In this document: positions 55,060 through 64,000 of the stretch, in pieces | Numbering within the stretch: the first letter of the stretch is position 1 | Layout of the letters: every line of letters starts with the position of its first letter | Assembly: GCA_033980235.1 (NCBI GenBank) | Contig: CM067075.1 | Location: 35,226,385 to 35,290,384 of the forward strand | DNA: 64,000 nucleotides | From: Diadema setosum | Lineage: Eukaryota; Echinodermata; Echinoidea; Diadematoida; Diadematidae | Direction: 5' to 3' | Notes under the pieces: generated by a model | The model's input: only the letters and a program-made list of their open reading frames with translations | The model's database searches: none | Told to the model about the DNA's origin: nothing | Translations under genes and position numbers: made by a program

Positions 55060-55095
55060 TCTTCGCGAGCGAGCGAAGCGAGCGAGCGCTTGAGA
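55060..55095. repeat. Orphan GAGCGAGCGAAGCGAG block
   Basis: A single copy with the core mirror-repeat motif about 600 bp beyond the array, followed by TTGAGAAAATTATACATTTT, which resembles the unit's next block. Confidence 0.75.
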
Positions 55096-55631
55096 AAATT
55101 ATACATTTTCCTACAAGATACATGTAGAATAATATTCAGCTGTACCTGTCTGAAGGCCGGCGTACAAACGTCATGCAATATGCCAAAATTGATACAATCA
55201 CATTTCTGCTTCCTCCATTTTTTCCCCTCAAAATTCAGGGGGGGATGATTGTACAGACCATCCCCCCCTCCTCCATTTCTGGGGGGGGGGGGGGATATAT
55301 CCCCCCCATCCCCCCCGGGATTTACGCCCATGGTGTCGATGCCATCATGACGTCACCACATGACTTTACGAAATTATATTCTATTTACACAATGATAACC
55401 ATTGTAAATATTGGTACTTGTATGTCTACCATGAACGAGAAAGGATATTTACACTGTGTTACTGTAACCATTTAAGGATGACAGGACCGTGGTTGGTTAC
55501 ATAATTATTTTGTCAACATTTACTAAACCTAACATTTGGAAATTATAAGAATTAACACTTCACAGTTTTTAGCGTGCAGCTGGGAATATACAAGTTAGTA
55601 ATCTAAATGTTTTAGGCCTTTTCTAAGTTAA

Positions 55632-56092
55632 AGGGGCATTCCGGACGATTTTCATAATTTCACATCATGTAGTACATAAATCAACAGCTTCATGTATAGA
55701 TTTGTAGAATTTATTGTGGTTCTTGAGCAGAGAAACAGTACTTTCAAAAACCTTAAACAAATTACACTGAACAAAGATGATGACATAGGAGCCTCACATA
55801 TCTCAGAAATGTAGCAGTGTCATTCCATTACAATACCGCATGCTTGCAAGCTCACCTGTGTGTAATCTATGCATGCCTTCTTCTTTTGTGCTGCTTCCTT
55901 GAGCCACATCTCATGCATTCTTATGGTGAGGCTGCCATGTCATCATCCTTGTTCATTGCAATTTGTTATAAACTTCGAAAACATTCTTATTTTTCATCCC
56001 AATCATTATAAATCCTGAAACTCTGTACCCAGTATAACTAATTTATGTATGTTCATTAATGTAAAAATTTGAAAATCATCCCGAGGTCTCCT
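55632..56092. mobile_element. TTAA-flanked element with AGGGGCATTCCGGACG terminus
   Basis: TTAA at 55628-55631 and 56093-56096; left AGGGGCATTCCGGACGATTT, right GAAAATCATCCCGAGGTCTC + CT, an imperfect inverted pair. Confidence 0.75.
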
Positions 56093-56207
56093 TTAAGGTG
56101 TATTCCAATCAGTGATTGAAAGATAATGTTATTTACAGAACCGTGGTTTTGGAAGGTCTTTTTACGAGCGTTTCCAAGTAATCTGACGAAAAGAGTAGAA
56201 AATCAAA

Positions 56208-56400
56208 GGTTTTCCGCCCAATTTTATTCAATTGCATTCAATTTTAAAGGACATTTGACATTTTACGATTGTTCAAGTTCGAGCGAATTTGAACAATCAC
56301 CGAGTTCAACATTCAAAAGGCCAACTACTTCATTCAATATAATTTCATCAGCATTCTGTTTCATGATTCTCTCACATGAACGTGTTTAAAAAAATAAATG
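56208..56400. mobile_element. One-ended relative of the 9.1-kb TIR element
   Basis: GGTTTTCCGCCCAATTTTATTC followed by repeated CATTCAATTTT, CATTCAAAAGG and CATTCAATATAATTTC phrases, like the left half of 9115-10211. The other end is not seen. Confidence 0.5.
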
Positions 56401-56899
56401 AATAGATAAATAAATTACCAAGTTAATCGTAGATTCTTAAGGGTATACACAATTATATACATCACTAGTCGACCTGCCCCCAACCAGCCCCGAAAGTTCT
56501 GGATAAAAAGAACCGCAGAGGACGCCGACTAGCAGGGCGGTTTTTAAATCAGATTTGGCTATAAAATTGCGAAGCCTGTCAATTTTCAAGACTACATGTT
56601 AGCCTAATCATTTCTTAACTCTTTTCAGAGGAAAACATTCACCAAATCATACCCGTAATGAGATGTAAGAAAAACGTATTTAACCTTTCAATCAGGGCCT
56701 AATCTATGATCTTTGTAAGTCCAATTATTCAAGTGAGATGATAGGAGCCCTGCGGAGCAGAGCAGAACCTGCGCTTGGGTACGGGTCGTAGCAAAGCCAG
56801 GAAAAGAGGTTGCACTTACCACGCTTCTTTATCACCACTTTGGGCTAGATGTGCTCATTGTCATTTGCACATTGTTAAACGTGAAAAAGGAGTGTCGAA

Positions 56900-56910
56900 A
56901 TGGCGGGGAC
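56900..56910 (+). CDS. PTGES3: p23 co-chaperone, candidate exon 1 (start codon)
   Basis: ATGGCGGGGAC followed by a perfect donor GTAAGT at 56911. The start context is GTCGAAATGG (A at -3, G at +4). It leaves two bases, and exon 2 at 58412 supplies the third (ACG, Thr), giving MAGTNSNTQSTTKIPTVLW. A very short first coding exon is known for vertebrate PTGES3. The choice rests on phase, donor and start context, since 11 bp carry no family signal. Confidence 0.65.
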
Positions 56911-58157
56911 GTAAGTACAAATTAATCGTTACTCTTGCCATTTGGACAATTTCAGACTGGTAGCCTCAGAACAGCTCATTTCTCTTTGTAGAATGAAGAT
57001 ATTTCATCTACTCTAGGACTCGTTGATATGTTAGGTATATATATCTGTTGTAATTATCAGCAAGGTATCACGTGGAATGGGTTACCATCGGTCAGTCCCA
57101 CATACCGAACTTTCTGTGGGTTATTTCAGCTTGTCGGTTGTTGTTCGTGACGTAGGATCTAGGCCCTACAGAAATTGTTGATTAGTATAGTTTGATAGTA
57201 TGGACCCTAGCTTGCAAGCTACCTCTTGTTTAGAGCTTGATTAGACAATGCAAAGCGAGGAACAGGAGTTGTGACGGACGCCGTGCGTGACCCACTCCCC
57301 AGTCGTACATAATTTACAGACATTCAAGGCCCCACTTTTTTCTAAGGCATAGGTGTTCCTCCGAGGCTCCGTCCGGCCTCCTCCTCGGCTCCGTTCCCGC
57401 CATCCGGCGCCCGGACTTCGACAGCATGGTTATTCCGGACACACTGACACGTATTTGGTTGCATATGATGACATTCATGCACGGATACGCGCTGGACTTC
57501 GAACAATCGAAGACTTGCCATACATACTCTATACTATAGTTTGACTAACTGAGCTGAAGTCACCAAAAAATGGGGCACATGCACAACACGTCAAAATATA
57601 GTTTCTAGATATCAAATATTTACTAAAAATGCTAAGAAATTGACATTTCACCTCGGATTTAGAAGAAGATGCCAATTTATCACAAGATTTTATAATGTAT
57701 TGATGTAGATTCTTTAAAACATTAAAATGTACAACTGGACATGTTTCGTTAGACCCTTTTTTCCCCCCATTTTTTTTTTTTTTTTTTTTTTTTTTAACTG
57801 TAGGCCTAGTGTAGAGTCGACAATACGAAATTTGAGCCTCATTTGCCGTTTTTCTCCTTGTTTTTCACTCGGTACGAATGTGTACAGTGAGTCATCATGA
57901 TCATGGGTACCACTACCATACCAGTATGACTTAACTGCACCAGCGACTCCAACACATGTTATTAGTTACAGCACCCTGCCCAGGGTTAGGGTATGACTAT
58001 GAGTATGAATAGTGATTCTGGTGCATAAGTAAGGCGTGAAAGATGTTGACTATTCTATTACGAAAATCTTGTCTGCAATTAATGCGATTTTGCACTGTGC
58101 TAAGGAGGACAGTGTAGCATTTAGCTTGTAATTTCATCCTCTAAGTATTGAATTCAA

Positions 58158-58313
58158 GGTCCCGTTTCATAAAACTTGTTATCAGTGGCAACTGCCTCAT
58201 TTCTATGACAAAATAAGTTAATTTGCTCTCAGCCAATCAGATGCAAGGATTTCAGTAGCTTATAACAACTGTCACAACTTGTCACTGATAACAATTTTTG
58301 TGAAAGGTGGCCC
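58158..58313. mobile_element. 156-bp MITE, GGTCCCGTTTCATAAAA termini
   Basis: Left GGTCCCGTTTCATAAAACTT + GTTATCAGTG, right CACTGATAACAATTTTTGTG + AAAGGTGGCCC, an imperfect 37-bp inverted repeat. It ends ~98 bp before the p23 exon 2 acceptor. Confidence 0.75.
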
Positions 58314-58411
58314 AGACCAACAAAAAATAATTGTCCAGTAACACAAGCCTTTCTTTGTATGGAATATGACATATTTTCATTGACCTATCTCATTCATTTC
58401 CATGCCACAAG

Positions 58412-58537
58412 GAACAGCAACACACAGAGTACAACCAAAATTCCCACAGTCTTATGGGCCCAGAGAGATGACTGTCTGCTGCTTACTATAGAAGTTCCAA
58501 AAGCTGTGGAGGAGGACATAACATTTGAACCAGAAAA
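58412..58537 (+). CDS. PTGES3: p23 co-chaperone exon 2 (start of CS domain)
   Basis: Codes NSNTQSTTKIPTVLWAQRDD then CLLLTIEVPKAVEEDITFEP, ending at donor AA|GTAAGT. PxVxWAQR is the opening of the CS/p23 fold; the alternating hydrophobics are its first beta strands. Together with the next three exons it gives an intact CS domain and the start of an acidic tail. p23 binds the ATP-bound Hsp90 dimer in cytosol and nucleus and stabilises client complexes; the vertebrate protein is also called cytosolic prostaglandin E synthase 3. The acceptor after CCACAAG is the best fit for phase; CACACAG 22 bp downstream is an alternative. HACD3-type proteins share this domain, but exons 4-5 favour p23. Confidence 0.88.
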
Positions 58538-59169
58538 GTAAGTGGACTCACCTCGACGTAGACTCAAAATATCTAAGCAACAATCTCATACTTTTCTGAC
58601 ATCTGGGGTAGTTTGCAAAGAAGCGCAACCAGTTTGATGTGATAACTGCGATAAATGCACAATAGGGGTCTGGTGCTGCAAAGCAGAAAGATGGGGGCTG
58701 TGGACTGCGTCTGGGTCGATGGTGTCCCTTCTCCCAGCCCCTGAAAGTTAAATTTGAGCCTGAGATAAACAAGATGTTGAATTCTATTTAAAATTTCATG
58801 TGATTACATGATCTTGTTGTATTGATCACAGTAACATTTTAATCAACATAGGATACCAGATAAATTTTGTTGTTTTAACAATCTTTTGCTGTGATGAAAG
58901 TTTTATTTGTTGTATATTAGATTATAAAAGATTGAGAGAAAAAGTTAACAAATAAAGGTATATCATTTGGACACTTTTGAGGCTATGACATTTTCCCTTG
59001 TCTAATCAGCATGTGTTTCGTATGAGGTGTTTATTTATAAGTTGATGTTGTTGTGTGTGTGTGTGGTTTTTTTTTTTTTGGGGGGGGCAGGGGCTCTCTG
59101 GTTGTCCTCACTCAAAGCTTGGTGATGCATACTACTAGCAGGCTTGTCTATTGTGTGAATGAACAAATG

Positions 59170-59535
59170 GTATAGTTTTGGTTGAGATTGGGATTCAGGT
59201 TTAATTTTTTTGTGAGATATAGCATAGAGATTTGTAAAATATTTGAGAGTATACAATACTAAGAGGATTTACAAGTTTATTTGATGAACATCAGGTTTGA
59301 AATGGGTGAGGTATACACATATAGAAAAACAAAGTAAGCAAAGTGGACCCAACTTTTATTAGGACCTCTTGTTTATGGATATATCAGCTATTTCAAAACC
59401 AATTTTCATCAATAAACATGAAATTCCTCGTAGAATCCTATGCTCTTTCATATTTCGTAATAAGTGGTGTCTAATTATCTCACAAAAACCTTGAAACTTG
59501 AAACTGAATCTCAACCAGAACTACCATCCTTTTAA
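59170..59535. mobile_element. Diverged MITE of the AGGGACTGTACAG family in p23 intron
   Basis: TTTTGGTTGAGATTGGGATT on the left and AATCTCAACCAGAACTACC on the right, with ATCAGCTATTTCAAAACCAA inside, match copies at 12.3 and 14.9 kb. TTAA is kept only at the right (59532-59535). Confidence 0.65.
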
Positions 59536-60090
59536 GTTAAACGTCAGCAATCTCTACTTAATTGTCATGTCATTATATGTCCTCAGGTAAAGCCTTCTAA
59601 TATAAAAACCCATTATCTTTTAATCTAAACTTGATCTTATATTTTTCTCCTATTTTGTGTCATTGTTTTCAGAGTGATGTAAACTTTGTCAGGGCATAGT
59701 GACTGTCATTTTGCCTCTGATATACATTCTGCCAGGATCAAAATCTCATGCCCCATTTCACTCCATTTTACTCCACTGGCTTACCACTATTGGATTTAAA
59801 GCAGTTTTGAGTGGCCTCTTGTGCTTCTTATTCTCTTAGCGAGTATATCTTATTTTTAAATGCAAGTGCAGTCCCAAGAAAACCATGCAAAAGATCTCAC
59901 ATTTCAATACAATCCTTTTTAGCACAAGCAACGAAGTAGTTGTTTTGTGTGTGTGTGTGTGTGTTTTGTTTTTTTATTTGGGGGATGGGGGTGTTTCGAT
60001 GTCCCTCAATTATGCAGGAGCTTTTTCTTTCCGTCATTATAAGGTGGTCACATTTAAACTCTTTCTCTTATCTTTTGCTTGTATTCTTAG

Positions 60091-60172
60091 AGTGCACTTA
60101 AAGTGTAAAGGAGGACAAGAGAATGAACAGTATGAACTAAAATTTGAGTTCCATAAAGACATCAATCCACAG
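60091..60172 (+). CDS. PTGES3: p23 co-chaperone exon 3
   Basis: Acceptor TTGTATTCTTAG, then VHLKCKGGQENEQYELKFEF + HKDINPQ, donor CAG|GTAAGT. The first base completes the Lys codon begun in exon 2. These are the central beta strands of the CS domain. Confidence 0.92.
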
Positions 60173-60673
60173 GTAAGTGTCCAAGACTGTACTCTACGTA
60201 AAATGTTAGAATTTCTTGTTTTACAATTGTTTTCATTAGTGCACTGGTATCACAGTTACCAAACTGTTATTAGTCTTTCAATATTGTAGAAAGATGATTC
60301 AGTGTAGATAAAAGAGAGAAGGAAAGAAAATCTGTGGTTAAGTGATTAACTCTGTATATATTCTCAGTCATGGCCTTGACTGCTATAGATGAATGCAGTG
60401 ATGGCCCTTCCGTCATGAAGACATTCTCCTCGATTTGAATGTGAAAGAACAAAACAAGAAATATATTTCACATGAAGTATTATCAATGTTCTATTTTTGC
60501 CCAAAATTTCTGTTAATTTGCTGTTATATGAGCTTTTATGTTTTCTGTAGAACAAACCTCCAAGTAAAAATCTGCATTCACAGCATTTAGATCTGTAGCA
60601 AGTTGCTATTATCTTCCCCATGATATACTTGGTTTATGCATACACATGAGCACTTCCAAGTTGTAACCTTTTT

Positions 60674-61628
60674 ATGCCTCCGCCACGAAGTGGTGCCAGA
60701 GGCATTATGTTTTTGGGTTGTCCGTCCTTCCGTCCGTCCGTCTGTCCATCCGTCTTTCCGTCTGTCTGTAATTAATTCTGTGGACAGCATAACTAAAACA
60801 CCTTTTGAGGTATCGTAATGGAACTTGGCATGTGTGTGTATTAGGGGGTAAAGTTGTGCCTGTCAACTTTTGGGTGCACATGCTCAAGGTCAAGGTCAAA
60901 TACATAAAATTTCACTATTTCCACCATATCTATGCAATGCCTGAAGATATTTTTTTGAAACTTAGTGTGTACATGTATTACCCAAGTAAGATTCTCTGGT
61001 GAAAGTTTGGGGTCATGAGGTCAAAGGTCAAAAGGTCGAGTAAAAATGTTGAAATTTTACTTTTTTCTCCATATCTTGGAAATGGCTCTGTATATGCATG
61101 TACTGACTGGCAGTGATTATCTAGGGAATTTTGGGTTCATGGGTTCAAAGGTCAGGGGTTAAAAGTCAAGGGCAACACTTAAAATTTTACTATTTCCCTC
61201 ATTATTTATGAAATGCCTGCAGGATTATTATTTTTTTTTAAACTAGATATATGCATGTATTACCCAAAAGAGATTCTCTGGGAATTTTTTTTTCCAAAAG
61301 GTCAAAGGTCAAAAGGTCACAAATCAAGTGACAATTTACTATTCAATACAGAAATTGCACTTTTTCTCTGTACCTTTAAAATTACTCAATACACAACTTA
61401 TGAAAGGGTTAAAGTCTGAAAGTAAAAGTCCTACAATCCCCAAATACATGCTCTCCCATTCATCCAATTAAACCTAGGTCAAGGAAGGTGAGCATTCAAC
61501 ACATTTGTGACAAACATCATGTTGTTGTAATAGTTTGCCAATTTTGTGAAAATGTAATCACGCATTGTTCACATGTACTATATACACTGTACACCTATTA
61601 GGAGAATCGTGCATTATGGCGGAGGCAT
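60674..61628. mobile_element. 0.95-kb element with ATGCCTCCGCC / GGCGGAGGCAT ends, in p23 intron
   Basis: Left ATGCCTCCGCCACGAAGTGG, right TTATGGCGGAGGCAT. Next to the left end is a CCGTCCGTCTGTC-rich tract. The interior holds about three degenerate copies of a roughly 130-150-bp unit with TCCATATCTATGAAATG, ATGTATTACCCAA, GATTCTCTGG and GGTCAAAGGTCAAAAGGTC. No transposase. Confidence 0.75.
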
Positions 61629-61985
61629 ACCAGTCGCCATTTCTAGTTTTCTACTTGGTTTGTTTTGTTTTGGTTTATTTCTGCATTTTCTTTCTCCATA
61701 TACAATAACAAATGAAAACAAAGTGATACAGAGTATGCCAAAAAAAAAAAATAGGAGAGTTTAACATGCAAATTAATACAAGAAATGTCAATTTCATAAC
61801 AACATCAGTCTCTAATGACATATAAATCAAAACAACATATTAAGGCATACTGTATTTATGAACAAAGGAGAAATCAATACAGGGGACCATCATCATAAGC
61901 AGAGCTTGACGTGTACTTGTTTTCCTCCAGGGCTTCATTTTAACTCATCGCTACTGACTTTATTATCATTTTTGAATTTGAACAG

Positions 61986-62084
61986 ACCTCAAAATACAAG
62001 GTCCAAGGTAGACACATTGACATGCTGGTTAAGAAGAAGGAAGCAGGTCCATATTGGCCAAGGCTCACGAAGGAATCAAAAAAG
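61986..62084 (+). CDS. PTGES3: p23 co-chaperone exon 4
   Basis: Acceptor GAATTTGAACAG, then TSKYKVQGRHIDMLVKKKEA and GPYWPRLTKESKK, donor AAG|GTTTGT. GPYWPRL is the p23 signature that distinguishes it from other CS proteins; the segment forms the last strands of the sandwich that contacts Hsp90. Phase 0 at both ends. Confidence 0.93.
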
Positions 62085-63297
62085 GTTTGTTGACGAAACA
62101 CCCAAACATGCTGTGTAGTATCACATGGAGCAATATGTCTAGGTGCATCCTGATCCGTGTATATTTCAAACATCTCTTTTGAATCCTTTAGTATTTTGTT
62201 TATCTGTTGCCATGTATGTCACATACTACTGTGGATCACATTTCATTCATTTTGTGTGGTAATGATCACTTGTGGTATCAATATGTGAACCATAACTTTT
62301 GAAGATTGGATACTGCAATTGTATATCATATGAAGATATTTTAAATTTTAGTGGGTATAATTCAGTGCTGATCCCTAGTATTTTAGATATGTATATATTT
62401 TTAAAAGTATTATCTTTTTTATATAATGATAGATATTCAGGAAATATTTGTTTGTTTGTTTTTTCTGTCAGTGTGATAATGACATTCAAAAAGGTCCAGG
62501 TATGGAAGGGATATGTCAGAATCAATTTATCTGAGTTGAGTCCATTTTGATATGTTCAATGCATACCTTTGATAATCAAATTAAATTTTGTAAAAATATA
62601 TTTAGGTGTGTGCAAAAGCAGATCCATTGCCCAGTCTGTAATTCACATTGTATCAGAGCATTCATTTTTTGTCATACTGTAAAGTGGAAACGACGGTTGT
62701 GTCATTTAAGATGTCCAGAAGACATGTAATGCTTAAAAAGAATTATGCAAGCAGTCTGAAATTCAGTGTTTCTTATCACTGCAAACATGGTTTGTGTGGT
62801 GTCTTTTATAAAATGTGATAATGAATGTTTACTAGGTATGGTATTTTTATACTGTAAAAGCTCTTATTTTTGCATTGAGATAACAAATTTTCATGAATGA
62901 AGAGGTTACAGACATTTTTGCCAGATGTTTTTGCGATTTTGGTTATGAGGCTATTGCATGTGCACTAATGGCAGTGCCTGTCCGTTTGTGATATTTTTAT
63001 ATATTAGTTGTCAAGTTTGTGACCCAACCTTGATTTGGGAAATTTTACTTTTACAGTAGCAAGGGGTCAAATGCTATGGTACAAGATTTCGCACAACAAC
63101 TGATGAGGCACCCTATTTGAGGTAAAGCTGTGCCTAATGGGGTACCTTATCTTTCACGGAGTGTGAAGTCTTGTTCCATTGCATGAATAAAGACCATACA
63201 CCAGGCAAGTACAACACTCTCAATGAAAAGAGGGGAAGAATTGTTTGTCTGTTTGTCTGTTCCTAAATGGTCTTCTCTCATTCTCCTTGTGTCTCAG

Positions 63298-63390
63298 CAA
63301 CATTGGCTGCGCACAGACTTCAACCGATGGAAGGACGAGGATGAGTCTGATGATGAGTTTGGAGGTGGTGATGATAGGGGTCTAAATGAG
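63298..63390 (+). CDS. PTGES3: p23 co-chaperone exon 5 (start of acidic tail)
   Basis: Acceptor CTTGTGTCTCAG, then QHWLRTDFNRWKDEDESDDE and FGGGDDRGLNE, donor GAG|GTGAGA. WLxxDFxxWKDEDxSDDE ends the CS domain and opens the flexible acidic tail that aids client binding. The rest of the tail and the stop codon lie beyond position 64000. Exons 1-5 total 137 codons; the family is usually about 160-180 aa. Confidence 0.92.
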
Positions 63391-64000
63391 GTGAGAAGAA
63401 ATGTCCTCTAGGGCTGGGCAAGTTGAGGGAAAGTATGCAGTATTCTTGGTGTATTGCACATTTCTTATTTTGTGCAGATATCATCATTCGTAGGTTCACC
63501 ATGTGATTAGTCCATATTGTCAATGTTTTATTATTTTTTTAAAAATAGGGAGGCCCTAATATTCATAATAATTTGTGCAATACATTCACCAAAGTTAGAT
63601 TTCATGTCAACAATGTTACCACATTTCTCTTAACTACAGTCCGACAAGCCATGCACTGGTCAAGAGATTTGTACATATATACTTATGTTAATTTCACTGG
63701 GAGGAATAGGTCATAAAGTACAATGTAGTATAAAAAATAGTGAATGGTCACAAGTGTGACAGTACAAGATTTCGCACAAGATGGGAGATAGAGGTGCTCT
63801 ATTCATTGAATGAGGGGAAGTTGAGTTGAATAGTGTACCTGGAGTAAAGACAATTCAGTGTTTGTTTTATACAACACCTTGCGCATTAGCAGATGTGGTC
63901 CTGACAGATTCTTGAATTTCATTTATGCGAATGACAACCGCTGAAAGGCAAATGAGTGACACAGTTGACTTACAGTCTGTCGTGCGGTTGAAGTTGTTGA
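63391..64000. other. p23 intron 5, no further exon seen
   Basis: No acidic-tail exon is visible before the window ends. GTACAAGATTTCGCACAA near 63763 repeats a phrase found at about 63079 in intron 4, a possible small dispersed repeat. Confidence 0.5.

Noticed and set aside
58412..63390. HACD3 (CS domain plus transmembrane enzyme) instead of p23
   Set aside because: WAQR and YELKFEF fit both, but GPYWPRLTKE and WKDEDESDDE followed by an acidic Gly/Asp stretch are p23-like; the final exons outside the window would settle it.
63640..63700. p23 exon 6 after CTTAACTACAG
   Set aside because: Downstream frame is not acidic and has no resemblance to the p23 tail; acceptor-like sequence judged to be chance.

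Overview
This is a eukaryotic, AT-rich, very repeat-dense genomic window. The spliced C-type lectin exons, two rhodopsin-class GPCRs, a p23 co-chaperone, tRNA-derived SINEs with ATT tails, a CR1/Jockey-type LINE, a Penelope-like fragment and many TTAA-flanked MITEs together suggest a marine invertebrate deuterostome, most likely an echinoderm. That assignment is inference; no rRNA or mitochondrial marker is present to prove it.

Layout. 1-1.0 kb: GC-rich tandem array. 1.6-5.9 kb: repeat-rich segment A, a paralogue of segment B at 15.6-20.4 kb. Between A and B, on the minus strand, lies a secreted C-type lectin gene: signal-peptide exon at 14.3 kb, two lectin-domain exons at 12.1 and 10.6 kb, and a PAN/apple exon at 8.6 kb that may belong to it. 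The first lectin exon carries an in-frame TGA. 22.3-23.9 kb: seven-copy tandem repeat of about 225 bp. 24.5-25.7 kb: intact single-exon orphan GPCR (minus). 26.8-27.6 kb: SINE and GATA/TA microsatellites. 33.2-45.0 kb: second GPCR (minus), two exons split by a 10.8-kb intron that holds a nearly full-length two-ORF LINE in the sense orientation plus a SINE and foldback elements. 47.9-48.4 kb: truncated Penelope-like element with GIY-YIG domain and 12-bp target duplication. 51.6-54.5 kb: about 17-copy tandem array built on the GAGCGAAGCGAG motif with a 640-bp higher-order repeat. 56.9 kb to beyond the right edge: p23/PTGES3-like gene (plus), five coding exons seen.

The host genes are not an operon or a pathway: they are independent loci for immune-type recognition (lectin), signalling (two GPCRs) and protein folding (p23). 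What links the window is transposon activity. Paralogous segments A and B act as natural empty/filled site pairs, so several insertions (TTAA elements, a nested MITE, a 31-bp hairpin) can be dated relative to the duplication and their target duplications read directly.
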